This document shows, in pieces, positions 20,717-30,100 of a DNA stretch of 64,000 nucleotides; position 1 is the first letter of the stretch, and every line of letters starts with the position of its first letter. The stretch is from the NCBI RefSeq assembly GCF_018129985.1, contig NZ_JAFCKT010000001.1:1426001-1490000 (forward strand), written 5' to 3'. The notes below the pieces were generated by a model that had not been told where the DNA came from, made no database searches, and was given only the letters and a program-made list of their open reading frames with translations. The DNA is from Bradyrhizobium sp. SZCCT0148 (GTDB taxonomy: Bacteria > Pseudomonadota > Alphaproteobacteria > Rhizobiales > Xanthobacteraceae). A program made the translations under genes and the position numbers.

Positions 20717-20813
20717 GCGCAGAGGATGATGGAACTGCGCGACGCCCGTCGCGCGGCCGCGCCGTCCGCCATGTATGCGCAGCGGGCCACCGCGGCCTCG
20801 GACAGGAGCCGGC

Positions 20814-22427
20814 TTACGGCGTGATGATATCCAGCCTGTCCCGGGACGGCAGCGTTGCCTTGAAGGCCCGAAGAGCTGCATCGACCACCGCCGCATCGGC
20901 GAGCGGCGTCCGGTAGAAATCGACATTCTGCCGCGACAAGGTCACGCTTCTCGTCTGAAGCACCGCCACCTTCGTCCAGCTCGGCGGCACGCCCTTCTCG
21001 AACCAGCCCTCGTAAATCATGATAAGACCGACGTCGTGATCGTGGGCAAGGGCCGCCATCTCGGCCGGCCCATATTCGTCCGCCATTCTCGCCTTGCGCA
21101 CCTGCTCCGAACCCAGGCCCCAGAGATCGAGCGTGTAGTTGGCATTGCGATAGGCAACCAGGCCGAGATCGTTGACCCCTACCGAATGCCTGTAGAACGA
21201 ATGTGCGAAACGAGCCATCTGGTACTGCTGCTCGTAGATATCGCTTGCGCCCAACGGCGTGACCACTGCCGCCGTCATGTAGGGGATCGCGGCGGTGCCG
21301 AGCCCAAAGACCACGCCGATCTTCACACGCGACCATTGCAGCGTCGAGAGCCGCGGCTTGAGCTGTGCGACGCCCCACAGCAACGCGGCCGCCGCGAGAG
21401 CCATGATGTAGACCTCGTACCGATTGAACCAACCGTATTGCCCGCACGCCAGATGGGCTCCGACGGCAACCATGACGCTCAGCAGGACGATCAAAGCCTT
21501 GCGATCGGCGCGCAGCAGATTGGCGCACCAGGCAACGGCGAGACCGAGTGCGATGAGCCGCAATCCATACGACGTCGTCACGCTGCGCAGCATGTTTCTG
21601 ACGATGGCAGGCAACTCGCCTGCGGGCTGATCAAGGGTCGTCAGATAGCCTTTCAACAGCACCGAGCTCGGCAGCAGCGGCAGGCCACGCGACGCCATGA
21701 GAACGGCATAGCCCGACAGGGCAACGACAATGACAAGGGCAGCGCCGGCCGCGAAGCGGCGCTGGCCCAGCAGCGCGAACGCCACGATTGCGGCACCGGC
21801 GAATGCGATCCCCTCGAAGCGGATGAGCGGAAGCAGCACCAGCGCAAGGAAATGAACTGATGTCGGCGCGAACCCACGCGCCGCCGCCACGAGACCCGCA
21901 AAGGTCACGATCGACGCCCAGACGTGGGCACTGTGCTCCATGCCGGTCATGGGCAGCGCGACTGCGCTGGTGCAGAAGATGACGAGCAGCGCAATCACAC
22001 GGGCGAACAAAAGCTCGCCTAAGCCATCGAACAGGCCACTCGCCTCCAGGAGGCGTAGGATCGCCAGGACCGAAGCACCCGCGGCGGCGACGTTGATCAA
22101 CAACGGACCAAATGCACCGAGATGAAGCGCTTCAGTCAGAGCCAGGAAATATGGCCAGATGATCGACGAGCTGGGTGATGAATATTCACCGGCATTGACC
22201 CCATATCCGCCGGACAGGATCTGATCGGCGACCGCAAGATGGATGTACGCGTCGTCCAGGGTGAAGAAGAGCCTGAAGTCACACAGCGCCAGGACCGCGA
22301 TGATCTCCATCGCAAGCAATCCCAGCCAGGCGAGCATGGCCACCGTCGAAGGTTCTATCCGGGCAATGACACCCGCCGACGCCCTGCCTGTCTTGTCGGG
22401 GCGATCGTATTGATCAACGACAGCCAT
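20814..22427 (-). CDS. Polytopic membrane protein, GT-C glycosyltransferase-like
   Basis: A protein of 537 aa with about ten hydrophobic segments and a soluble C-terminal domain (from about residue 400). The first periplasmic loop carries TLDDAYIHLAVADQI followed by GEYSSPSSS. This is the acidic-pair loop layout of GT-C enzymes that use polyprenyl-linked sugars. An exact family is not identifiable by eye. The target could be a cell-surface glycan. It is a single gene with its own upstream region. Confidence 0.7.
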   Translation of the reverse strand: MAVVDQYDRPDKTGRASAGVIARIEPSTVAMLAWLGLLAMEIIAVLALCDFRLFFTLDDAYIHLAVADQILSGGYGVNAGEYSSPSSSIIWPYFLALTEALHLGAFGPLLINVAAAGASVLAILRLLEASGLFDGLGELLFARVIALLVIFCTSAVALPMTGMEHSAHVWASIVTFAGLVAAARGFAPTSVHFLALVLLPLIRFEGIAFAGAAIVAFALLGQRRFAAGAALVIVVALSGYAVLMASRGLPLLPSSVLLKGYLTTLDQPAGELPAIVRNMLRSVTTSYGLRLIALGLAVAWCANLLRADRKALIVLLSVMVAVGAHLACGQYGWFNRYEVYIMALAAAALLWGVAQLKPRLSTLQWSRVKIGVVFGLGTAAIPYMTAAVVTPLGASDIYEQQYQMARFAHSFYRHSVGVNDLGLVAYRNANYTLDLWGLGSEQVRKARMADEYGPAEMAALAHDHDVGLIMIYEGWFEKGVPPSWTKVAVLQTRSVTLSRQNVDFYRTPLADAAVVDAALRAFKATLPSRDRLDIITP

Positions 22428-22833
22428 CGCACTCCCACGTCAGTCCCTGGCAATGCGGCTGTCTGCGCGCTCACCAGAGATCGAGAAGCCAACGACCTCG
22501 TTCTGCCGATCTCGACAATTGCAGATCAAGCCATCGATAGCTGTCAGCATCCGGTTTCACGCTGCTTCACGATTGACGCCCTGCCCGGGTCCACTCCTCG
22601 CAGCTTGCGGTTTACCGTAGGCTCCCTAACAATCGATGACTGCAAGGCTTCGATTGGGAAGGCTTGGAATCGGGAAGGCTGGATATCCGGGGCCCCCTTG
22701 ATTGCCCACCGATGCCCGGTCTTTCGCTGACAACGTATCCGCCGGCCGCCGGCGTCCGGACGGCCGCAGAAGTAGAGGAGTGGAACCAAGCGAAAGCGGG
22801 CCTCAACAACGGCTGAGACCCGCCCGCGGATCT
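22428..22833. other. Intergenic region
   Basis: A 406-bp stretch upstream of the GT-C-like gene and downstream of the amidohydrolase gene, both on the minus strand. It holds the terminator described separately. I see no further gene or repeat. Confidence 0.5.
22783..22823 (-). terminator. Probable Rho-independent terminator of the amidohydrolase gene
   Basis: Read on the minus strand, GCGGGTCTCA pairs with TGAGGCCCGC (one G-T pair) around an 8-nt loop, followed by TTTCGCTTGG. It begins 10 bp after the amidohydrolase stop codon. Confidence 0.6.
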
Positions 22834-24114
22834 CTACCTGACCGCGAACGGCGCCTGATAAGGCCGGCCGAACGGCACGCCGTTGATGACGGTCTGGATC
22901 GGCTTGAGCTGCGCCTTGCCGTCTCTCTTGTTGTTGCGGGTGTCGACGAAGCTGACCGGCCCTTCCACCAGCTCCATGATGGCGACGTCGCCGGGCGCAC
23001 CGACTTGCAGCGTGCCGATCTTCGGCGCGCGGTTAATGATCTTCGCCGGCGCCGTGGTGGCCATCGCAACCACCTGTTCCAGCGTGAAGCCCAGCGTCAT
23101 GAACTTACTCATCACGTTGGGCAGGAACGGAATGCCGGGCGAATTGCCGGAGAAGACGTGGATGTCGGAGGAGATGGTGTCCGGCGTGCATCCCCCGGGG
23201 ATCGCGACTTCCGCCACTGTGAAATCGAAGCTGCCGCCGCCATGACCGACGTCGAAGATGACGCCGCGCTGCTTGGCCGCCAGGGCTGCAGGCAGCAGCT
23301 TGCCCTCCTGCACGATGTTGGTGAAGACGTTGGACATGTTCGGCGCGCCCGAATAGGCGTGTGTCAGCACGTCGCCCGGGCGCAGCAAATCGAGGATCTG
23401 CGACATCAGCTCCTTGGACTCGACTCCGCCGATATGCACCATCATCTTCGCCGGCCAGCCGCACATCTCGCAAGCCTGGATGCCGCGCTTCAGCGGCTCG
23501 AGCCCGTGCTTGTAGATCACGTTCTCCGACATCCGCACTTTGACGCCGAGCAGGAAATCGGCGTTCTCGGCGAGCGCCATCGCGCAGGCTTCAGTCTGTG
23601 CGACGTCGATATTGTACAGCTCGGCGGCCGGGAACGCCGACAGGCCGTTATTGGCGATATGGACGAAGGCGTACATCCGCGCCCGCGTCTGGGCCACGAT
23701 GAAGCGGCGCAACGCCGCCAGATTGTTGACCCCGGCGTCGCCCGCGGAGACGACGGTCGTCGTGCCCTGGAATTGCACCAGTTCGTCGGCAGGAATCCCG
23801 ATCGCCGAGCCGTAGGGATAGACGTGAGAATGCAGATCGATCAGACCAGGCATCACGAGCTTGCCCGACGCATCGATGCTCTTCAGCGCGCGCTCGGCCG
23901 GGATCGCCTCCTGCACCGTTTCGATCACGCCCCAGCGGATGCCGATGTCACGCTTGGCGCGCAGCGACTGGCTGGGGTCGAGCACCTCGCCGCCCCGGAT
24001 CACCAGATCGTACTTGTCGTTCGGCCCCATTGCGGCTCGCGCGGGCGCGGCGAGGCCGACAAGCGCGGCGGACGTCGAAAGTGCCAGGAAATCGCGACGT
24101 GACAACACGGACAT
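22834..24114 (-). CDS. Tat-exported amidohydrolase family protein
   Basis: A metal-dependent hydrolase of 426 aa in the dihydroorotase/deacetylase-like amidohydrolase superfamily. The N-terminus SRRDFLALSTSAALVG is a twin-arginine signal, so it is folded before export to the periplasm. Metal-binding motifs are GLIDLHSHVYPYG, GVKVRMS with the candidate carbamylated Lys, and VHIGG, HAYSG and DVGHGGG. The start is an ATG preceded by AAGGGGGG. The frame stays open for about 890 bp further upstream, but nothing there looks coding. Substrate unknown. Confidence 0.85.
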   Translation of the reverse strand: MSVLSRRDFLALSTSAALVGLAAPARAAMGPNDKYDLVIRGGEVLDPSQSLRAKRDIGIRWGVIETVQEAIPAERALKSIDASGKLVMPGLIDLHSHVYPYGSAIGIPADELVQFQGTTTVVSAGDAGVNNLAALRRFIVAQTRARMYAFVHIANNGLSAFPAAELYNIDVAQTEACAMALAENADFLLGVKVRMSENVIYKHGLEPLKRGIQACEMCGWPAKMMVHIGGVESKELMSQILDLLRPGDVLTHAYSGAPNMSNVFTNIVQEGKLLPAALAAKQRGVIFDVGHGGGSFDFTVAEVAIPGGCTPDTISSDIHVFSGNSPGIPFLPNVMSKFMTLGFTLEQVVAMATTAPAKIINRAPKIGTLQVGAPGDVAIMELVEGPVSFVDTRNNKRDGKAQLKPIQTVINGVPFGRPYQAPFAVR

Positions 24115-24874
24115 GATGGTCCCCCCTTGTGCTTCTTGTTTCTTGGCCAGGCAACGCTTCGACGCGCAGATGCGCCGCTGGCGCCAACGTCCGAGATCGG
24201 AATGAACGCGATTGGAATTGCAGCATCTTCGCGCGGACGTTTCAATCCTATGATTGCACGCGGCCACTGAGGAGCCGAGAAATTTTCCGGAATCGCATGA
24301 ACCTTCCTGCATGAGCGCCGACCAAGCGGGCACGTCCGTTTGCACATTCGCGCCGATGGAGCGCTTGCCGCTATGCAGCATTGCAAACGTAACTTGACGG
24401 CGGCTCGGGAGGGGCGTCGGGCAAAACACCCGGTCAAGCCCTCGGCGCAAAAATATTCCTCTTTCCCGAATTTCGGATTTGTGGCAGAGAGGCGCCATCT
24501 TGGCCCTTCCAAAGGGGCGCTTCGCGATCGTCACGAGATGCGGGCCGGGGTGCGGTGGACGCGGTAGCGCCGGCGCGGCTCGGCATGATGACAGGGCGGG
24601 CAACCGTGAGTCATCAGGCGACGCGATACGACACGGCGCGGTCACAGCGGTCTCATTGAGACCTGAGGGCGAGCACACGCAAGCCTTCGGGGATTTCGGC
24701 GGGATCGTCCGCGGACGGAGAAGTCGTGTGGTCCTGGCGCCCGGGGTTCTGGCGTCAAGGCTTGCGGTGATGCGGCGGCCCGACCGGGCACGTGCATCAG
24801 CCATCCGCAAGGCGACGGGGGCAATAGTGCAACGCTCCCCGAGGAGAGCACGAAGGACACCGTTAAAACCAGCC

Positions 24875-24979
24875 GCGCAGGGAAGGCCGGGCGACCGGCA
24901 ACACCTGTGGTCCAACCCGTGTGCATTTTTTGTTGTGCACGGACTTGCGGGTGCCGCCGGCGCCCGGCCTTCCCTGCGC
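24875..24979. repeat. Large palindromic element with perfect 19-bp arms
   Basis: GCGCAGGGAAGGCCGGGCG (24875-24893) is the exact complement of 24961-24979. Partial pairing continues inward (CCGGCAACACC against GGTGCCGCCGG), and the centre holds GTGCA/TGCAC arms around a T-rich loop. The whole 105-bp unit can fold as one hairpin. Probably a non-coding dispersed repeat. Confidence 0.75.
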
Positions 24980-25079
24980 TCTTTGGCCTTCAAAGAACGC
25001 AAACGACAGCAAGCCTCGGGCGAAACGCGCCGCGAGATTGCGATGGCGTGTCTGCTCGCCGCTCTGTCATGAATTTCCG

Positions 25080-25150
25080 CTCGCGTGCCCCGGACGCAGC
25101 GCAGCGCGCTTGGCGGTGCGCTGCAGAGCCGGCGCCCATGTCGCCGCGGA
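25080..25150. repeat. REP-like dispersed element, copy b
   Basis: A GC-rich imperfect palindrome running from GTGCCCCGGACGC to AGAGCCGGCGCCCAT. It resembles the segments at 5853-5905 (opposite orientation) and 45979-46092. Confidence 0.5.
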
Positions 25151-25286
25151 CTCCCAGGCGCTGGGCTCCGCGCCGCAACGCCTACGCGTTGCGGCTTGTC
25201 TGGGACACGTGGCTACCACCGCTCGCGCCCACTTTTCGCTCGCGCGCCGGGCTGCTAGACTGGCGCCATTATTTTGGGGAATTTCG

Positions 25287-26627
25287 ATGCGCGCGAGGAT
25301 TTTCAATCGCGTTTTGGGGCTGGCAGCGCTGGCCTTGCTGGTCGTCACCATACACCCGGCATCGGCCGAAAGGCGCATCGCGCTGGTGGTCGGCAACTCC
25401 GCCTACAAGAACATCACGCCGCTGGACAATCCCTCCAAGGATGCGAGCCTGATGGCGGAGACGCTGGGCCTGCTCGGCTTTACGCTGGTGGGCGGCCGCG
25501 CCCAGCTCGATCTCGACAAGGGCGCAATGGACATCGCGGTGCAGAACTTCGGCCGCCAGGTCCAGGGCGCCGACGTTGCGCTGTTCTACTACGCCGGCCA
25601 CGGCGTACAGGTCGCCGGCTCCAACTATCTCGTGCCTGTCGGCGCCAATCCGACGCGCGAGGCCGACGTCGATTTCCAGATGACCGACGTCAACCTGGTG
25701 CTGCGCCAGATGCAGGGTTCGGGCACGCGGCTCAACCTCGTGATCCTGGACGCCTGCCGCAACAACCCGTTCGGCTCACGCGGCTTGCGCGCCGCGGACG
25801 GTGGCTTGGCGCAGATGCGCGCGCCCGAAGGCACGCTGATCTCCTACGCGACGCAGCCCGGCAATGTCGCGCAGGACGGCAGCGACGGTCACAGCCCGTA
25901 TACGAAGGCGCTGGCGACGACGATCCGGACCGCGGGTCTCGACGTGTTCCAGACCTTCAACCAGGTCGGCCTCGCCGTGAAGCGCGCCACCGCGGGCGCG
26001 CAGCAGCCCTGGGTGTCGTCCTCGCCGATCGACGGCACCTTCTATTTCGTGGCGCCAACCGAAACGGCCCCGCCGAAAATTGCGGCGATGCAGCCCGATC
26101 CCTTGCCGGCAGAGCGCCTGCGTGCCGATCCTGATCGTGTCCCCTTGCGCGATGCTGCCCTGCTCAGTGAGCTCAGCGAGCGGCTCTATGAACTCAATTT
26201 CGACCCTGATACGCCCGACGGCCTCACCCGCGCCGTCACCAAGCTGCAACAGCGGATCTCGATGACACCCACGGGTGAAGCCACCGAAGGCCTGCTGCTG
26301 CGCATGCGCAAGATGGAGGATCTCAAGCCCTGGGGCTCGATCGTCTACGGGCCCGACAGCAGCAAATGGGGCATCTCGTGGAATCACGCCTCGCGGCGCG
26401 CGGCGGTCGCGGATGCGCGCGGCAATTGCGCCGGCGCAAAATGCCCGATCGAGCTGTCCTTCTACGGGCGAAGCTGCGGCGCGTTTGCGATCTCCGACAA
26501 GTCCTGGTCGCTGGTCCAGCGCGAGGGCGTGCAGCGTGCCAAGGACGCCGCGCTTGACGAATGCGGCAAGGCTGGCAAAGCTTGCCGCATTATCGGATCC
26601 GTCTGCGCCGACGGCTCCGGCCGCTGA
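25287..26627 (+). CDS. Periplasmic caspase-like (C14) protein with DUF4189-like tail
   Basis: A protein of 446 aa with a Sec signal peptide ending ASAE (about residue 28). A caspase p20-like domain follows: RIALVVGNSAY, the catalytic His in FYYAGHG (His105) and the catalytic Cys in ILDACRNN (Cys157), so the dyad is intact. A linker rich in Pro follows. The C-terminal domain (about 345-446), with paired Cys and WGISWNHASRRAAV, resembles DUF4189. Export to the periplasm is predicted. The substrate is unknown. The ATG at 25287 is the only start that keeps the signal peptide at the N-terminus. Confidence 0.85.
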   Translation: MRARIFNRVLGLAALALLVVTIHPASAERRIALVVGNSAYKNITPLDNPSKDASLMAETLGLLGFTLVGGRAQLDLDKGAMDIAVQNFGRQVQGADVALFYYAGHGVQVAGSNYLVPVGANPTREADVDFQMTDVNLVLRQMQGSGTRLNLVILDACRNNPFGSRGLRAADGGLAQMRAPEGTLISYATQPGNVAQDGSDGHSPYTKALATTIRTAGLDVFQTFNQVGLAVKRATAGAQQPWVSSSPIDGTFYFVAPTETAPPKIAAMQPDPLPAERLRADPDRVPLRDAALLSELSERLYELNFDPDTPDGLTRAVTKLQQRISMTPTGEATEGLLLRMRKMEDLKPWGSIVYGPDSSKWGISWNHASRRAAVADARGNCAGAKCPIELSFYGRSCGAFAISDKSWSLVQREGVQRAKDAALDECGKAGKACRIIGSVCADGSGR

Positions 26628-26656
26628 TATCTTTTTTTCAATTTGGATGTTTGCTC

Positions 26657-27160
26657 ATGCCTGTTGTCGTGATCCGCAGCACGATTGCGCTTGCCGTCCT
26701 CCTCACCGCAGCCATCGCCTCGTCACCCATCTTCGCCCAGTCCGGCAGCGCCGGCGGCTCGATCGGCAATGACGAGAAGTCGTTGTCCGGCTCGCGCCAG
26801 GATCGCTCGGCCGAGCCCGCCGCTCCCGCGCGCCGGAGCAAGCCGGCAGCCGACGACACGCGCTCGTCGTCACGGCGAAGCGGCGGCGGAGGTGGAGGTG
26901 GCGGTGGCTTCGACGGTGCATGGATCGTAACCAGCGTCGGCTGCGGAGGCTCGACCAGCGGCGCAGTCGTCGTCAGTTCGGGCAAGGTGATCGGTGAAGG
27001 CGTCAGCGGAACCGTCAGCTCCAGTGGCTCGGTCAGCACACGCGGCCAAGGCCAGGGCGTGACATTCACCGGTGCAGGCCGCCTCTCCGGCCGCAGCGGC
27101 TCCGGCACCTGGCGTCGCTCCGACGGCTGCGGCGGAACCTGGACGTCGGCCAAGCAATAA
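26657..27160 (+). CDS. Secreted Gly/Ser-rich hypothetical protein
   Basis: A protein of 167 aa with a signal peptide ending IFAQ. A charged, disordered stretch with Arg/Ser-rich composition follows, then a run of nine Gly. A compact C-terminal domain starts at FDGAWIVTSVGCGG and ends CGGTWTSAKQ, with repeated GxGV/GR units suggestive of a small beta-barrel. It follows the caspase-like gene by about 30 bp on the same strand, so the two may be co-transcribed. No family recognised. Confidence 0.65.
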   Translation: MPVVVIRSTIALAVLLTAAIASSPIFAQSGSAGGSIGNDEKSLSGSRQDRSAEPAAPARRSKPAADDTRSSSRRSGGGGGGGGGFDGAWIVTSVGCGGSTSGAVVVSSGKVIGEGVSGTVSSSGSVSTRGQGQGVTFTGAGRLSGRSGSGTWRRSDGCGGTWTSAKQ

Positions 27161-27309
27161 GCCGGCAACCGCTGAACCCGCGGCGGACCGGCTGCTCCGC
27201 GAGGCCCGATTCAAGCCACATCCTCTCCGGAATTGCGGCTCATTGCCACCCAAGTCTTTGATGACAAGGGCTGTTCAAGAGTTGCGTCATGCGTAACCGG
27301 GAGACCAGG

Positions 27310-28500
27310 ATGGGCAACCGCACCGCAAAATTCGTATCCGCGCTGATCGGCAGCATCGTTGCCGGCGCGCCACTGGCTGCCGTATCGCAAAGCGCGCCAA
27401 GCGCACCAGCCACAGCCAATGCAGCCGCCGACTGCCTCGCCTCGCCGAAGGGCGCAGCGCCGCAGGGGCAGCACTGGCACTATCGTCTTGAGCGCTCGAC
27501 CAAGCGGCAATGCTGGTATCTGCGCGCCGAGGGCGGCAAGGTCACCCAGAGCGCCCAGGCGACAACCGAAACGCCAACGCCGGATCCGGCGCCGTCAAAG
27601 CAGCAGACGGTGCAGGACGCACGAGCCGAATATCTGACGCCACGCAGTGGCGTCACCTCCAGGACGTCGAACGCCGTCGCGCAGGCCACAGCCTCGACGC
27701 CGGCGCAACAGACGCCGGACCAAGCCACCGACAGCAGCCCGCAGCAACCTGCCGTCGCCACGCCCTGGCCCGATGTCTCGACCTCAGTCGCACCGCCGAC
27801 GCCGGAGCCTGCTCCCATCACGGCCGCCGTGTCGCCGAGCGCGAAGCCGGCAAAGCCTCCCGCCCCGATGGCCCTGGCCGCGGCAGACAGCACCACCGAC
27901 AAACCGGTCGGCTCGTTGCAGATGCTGCTGCTCGTGATCGGCGGCGCGCTGGCGCTCGCCGGTCTGCTCGCCAGCGTTATCTATCGTCTTGCCCGCAGGC
28001 GCGTGCGCGTCCAGGTCGCCGAGCGCCGCGGCCATTGGGACGATTGGGGCACGCAGGATCAGGACGGAAGCCGCGCGCCTTGGCTCGGTGCGACACCGGA
28101 CGCGCGACCGCGCCCGGTCGACTTCGATGAAGCGCGGCCGCAGCAGACCGCGCAACTCACCGCCTTCAGCAGGGAAATCGGCAGGATCGCGGCGCAATCC
28201 GCCGCCGTTCGCAGCGAGGCCGCCGAACTCGACGAGGCCGACATCTTCGACGGCGCCTTCGAGATCGAAGCCGCGCCTCGGCTAGCGGCACGGAAGGCCG
28301 ACGCAGAAAAGCCGGTCGCTCGCGACCAAGACCGTCGCGACGAAGATGTGCAGATCGAGGATGCCGTCGACGTCGACGTGATCACCGCCATGCTGGAACG
28401 CCTGGCCACGCAAGGGCCGCAACTGCCGCAGCCTAGGCCTGAAGCTGCCCTTGCAAACCTCGCACGAAACCAACGAGGCCAGTCCGCCGCTCGCGCTTGA
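27310..28500 (+). CDS. Hypothetical envelope protein with central membrane helix
   Basis: A protein of about 396 aa. It has an N-terminal signal-like segment, then a small WHYRLERSTKRQCWYLR motif with an Ala/Pro/Thr-rich linker. One strong membrane helix (LQMLLLVIGGALALAGLLA, about residues 205-225) is followed by a charged, probably cytoplasmic C-terminal half. I prefer the ATG at 27310 because GGGAG lies 6 nt before it. The 3' end overlaps the convergent gmk gene by 68 bp. Confidence 0.65.
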   Translation: MGNRTAKFVSALIGSIVAGAPLAAVSQSAPSAPATANAAADCLASPKGAAPQGQHWHYRLERSTKRQCWYLRAEGGKVTQSAQATTETPTPDPAPSKQQTVQDARAEYLTPRSGVTSRTSNAVAQATASTPAQQTPDQATDSSPQQPAVATPWPDVSTSVAPPTPEPAPITAAVSPSAKPAKPPAPMALAAADSTTDKPVGSLQMLLLVIGGALALAGLLASVIYRLARRRVRVQVAERRGHWDDWGTQDQDGSRAPWLGATPDARPRPVDFDEARPQQTAQLTAFSREIGRIAAQSAAVRSEAAELDEADIFDGAFEIEAAPRLAARKADAEKPVARDQDRRDEDVQIEDAVDVDVITAMLERLATQGPQLPQPRPEAALANLARNQRGQSAARA

Positions 28501-29095
28501 GGCGCTCGGCCTTCAGGATCGACTGCACCTCGGCAAAGGCCTCGTCGACGTCGTGGTTGATCACGATGTAGTCGTACTCGGCCCAGTGGCTCATCTCGTG
28601 GCTGGCGCGGCTCATGCGCTTGCGGATGACCTCGTCGGAGTCCTGCGCGCGTGAGTGCAGCCGTTTCTCCAGATCGGCCGCCGAGGGCGGCAGGATGAAG
28701 ACACTGACGACGTCGGCGCGCGCCTTCTCGCGCAGCTGCTGCGTGCCCTGCCAGTCGATGTCGAACAGCACGTCCTGCCCGGCCGACAGCGCGGCTTCGA
28801 CGGGGCCACGCGGCGTGCCGTAGCTGTTGTCGAACACGGTGGCCCATTCCAGCAGTTCGTCGCCCTTCACCATCGCCTCGAAGCGCGGCTTGTCGACGAA
28901 CAGATAGTCCTTGCCGTCGACCTCACCCGGCCGCTTCGGCCGCGTGGTCGCCGAGACCGACATTTTCAGGCCGGACATCCGGTCCATCAAAAGACGCGAC
29001 AGCGTCGTCTTGCCCGCGCCCGAGGGCGAGGACAGCACGAACATCAGGCCGCGCCGCTCGACACCGTCAGTTCCGTGACCGCCGCCGCTCGTCAT
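28433..29095 (-). CDS. gmk: Guanylate kinase
   Basis: Phosphorylates GMP to GDP with ATP. It has 220 aa. The P-loop is SSPSGAGKTTLS (about residues 22-33) and the GMP-binding region includes SVSATTRPKRPGEVDGKDYLF. A GGAG site precedes the ATG. It starts 3 bp after the yicC stop, as in many proteobacteria. Confidence 0.97.
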   Translation of the reverse strand: MTSGGGHGTDGVERRGLMFVLSSPSGAGKTTLSRLLMDRMSGLKMSVSATTRPKRPGEVDGKDYLFVDKPRFEAMVKGDELLEWATVFDNSYGTPRGPVEAALSAGQDVLFDIDWQGTQQLREKARADVVSVFILPPSAADLEKRLHSRAQDSDEVIRKRMSRASHEMSHWAEYDYIVINHDVDEAFAEVQSILKAERLKRERRTGLVGFVRGLQGQLQA

Positions 29096-29098
29096 CGA

Positions 29099-29986
29099 TC
29101 ACTCCAGATTCTGGACCTGCTCGCGGAACTGCTCGACCACGTTCTTCATGGCGAGCCCCGTGTTGGTCAGCTCGATGTCGTTCGACTTCGAGCAGCAGGT
29201 GTTGACCTCGCGGTGGAACTCCTGCGCCAGGAAGTCGAGTTTGCGGCCGATCGGGCCGCCCTTGCCGATCAGCTCGCGCGCCTGCGCGATATGGGAAGCG
29301 ATGCGGTCGAGCTCCTCGCGGATGTCGGCCCGGGTCGCGATCAGGATCGCCTCCTGCATCAGGCGGTCGGAATCGAAACGGTCGGAGGTGTCGAGCAGGG
29401 TTGCGATCTGCTCGGCGAGCCTGGCCTTGATCGCCTCGGGCTTGCGACCGGGCGCGGCCTCGGCCTGCTTCGCCAGTTGCTCGACCTCGTCGACCCGCTG
29501 GGTCAGGATCTGCCCGAGCGAGGTGCCCTCGCGCTTGCGCATCTCGACGAGCTCGGCGAGCGCCTTGTCGAAGGCCTCGGCGGCAGCCGCTCGCGCAGCC
29601 TTGTCCTCCTCCTCGTCGCCCTCGGGCTCCGCGACCTCGATCACGCCCTTGATGGCGAGCAGGCCGTCGACGCTCGGCGCCACCGCGTCGACCTTGCCGG
29701 CGATGACCGCGGCGGCCTTCAGGACGGCATTGAGCACGTCCTCATTGACGCGAACGGCGGCAGCGGCGTTGGCGCGCTTGACGGTGAGATTGGCGTAGAC
29801 GGTGCCGCGCGACAACAGCTCGCCGGCGCGCTTCTTGGCGTGTGCCTCGAGCTCGTCGAACCCCTGCGGCAGCCGCACCCGGAGATCAAAGCCCTTGGCA
29901 TTGACCGACTTCAATTCCCATTCGAACGTGTACGGCCCGCTTGCGCCGTGGCTTCGGGCAAAGCCGGTCATGGACGACAGCGCCAT
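29099..29986 (-). CDS. yicC: YicC family endoribonuclease-like protein
   Basis: A protein of 295 aa of the YicC family, described in enterobacteria as an RNase acting on small RNA. The N-terminus MALSSMTGFAR and the C-terminal REVNTCCSKSNDIELTN block are the two family signatures. I chose the ATG at the family start rather than the in-frame ATG 42 bp upstream. The yicC-gmk pair is a conserved arrangement. Confidence 0.93.
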   Translation of the reverse strand: MALSSMTGFARSHGASGPYTFEWELKSVNAKGFDLRVRLPQGFDELEAHAKKRAGELLSRGTVYANLTVKRANAAAAVRVNEDVLNAVLKAAAVIAGKVDAVAPSVDGLLAIKGVIEVAEPEGDEEEDKAARAAAAEAFDKALAELVEMRKREGTSLGQILTQRVDEVEQLAKQAEAAPGRKPEAIKARLAEQIATLLDTSDRFDSDRLMQEAILIATRADIREELDRIASHIAQARELIGKGGPIGRKLDFLAQEFHREVNTCCSKSNDIELTNTGLAMKNVVEQFREQVQNLE

Positions 29987-30100
29987 CAGGTCAAATTCTC
30001 CAGAAACACGGGATTCGCGAGGCATCAAGCCCCGCGAAACTTAAGACTATTTTGCAGGAAAGTGGAATCCGCAAAGTCCGCGGGCAGGTCTGCAGCGCGC

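Larger units (their letters stand above)
24115..25286. other. 1.2-kb gene-free region with palindromic repeats
   Basis: Reading frames here are open only because of high GC and show no domain, signal or ribosome site. The stretch 24640-24980 and the element near 25080-25150 have the look of dispersed repeats of Bradyrhizobium-type genomes. The region includes a perfect 19-bp inverted repeat (24875-24979). It must also contain the amidohydrolase and caspase-gene promoters at its ends. Confidence 0.6.

Noticed and set aside
24642..24926. A possible 94-aa protein on the minus strand
   Set aside because: It runs into the repeat element and has the unstructured Pro/Arg/Ser composition of frames read through dispersed repeats.
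24115..25002. An upstream extension of the amidohydrolase frame
   Set aside because: The twin-arginine signal begins at 24114 behind a good ribosome site. The extension has no protein-like features and covers the palindromic repeat.
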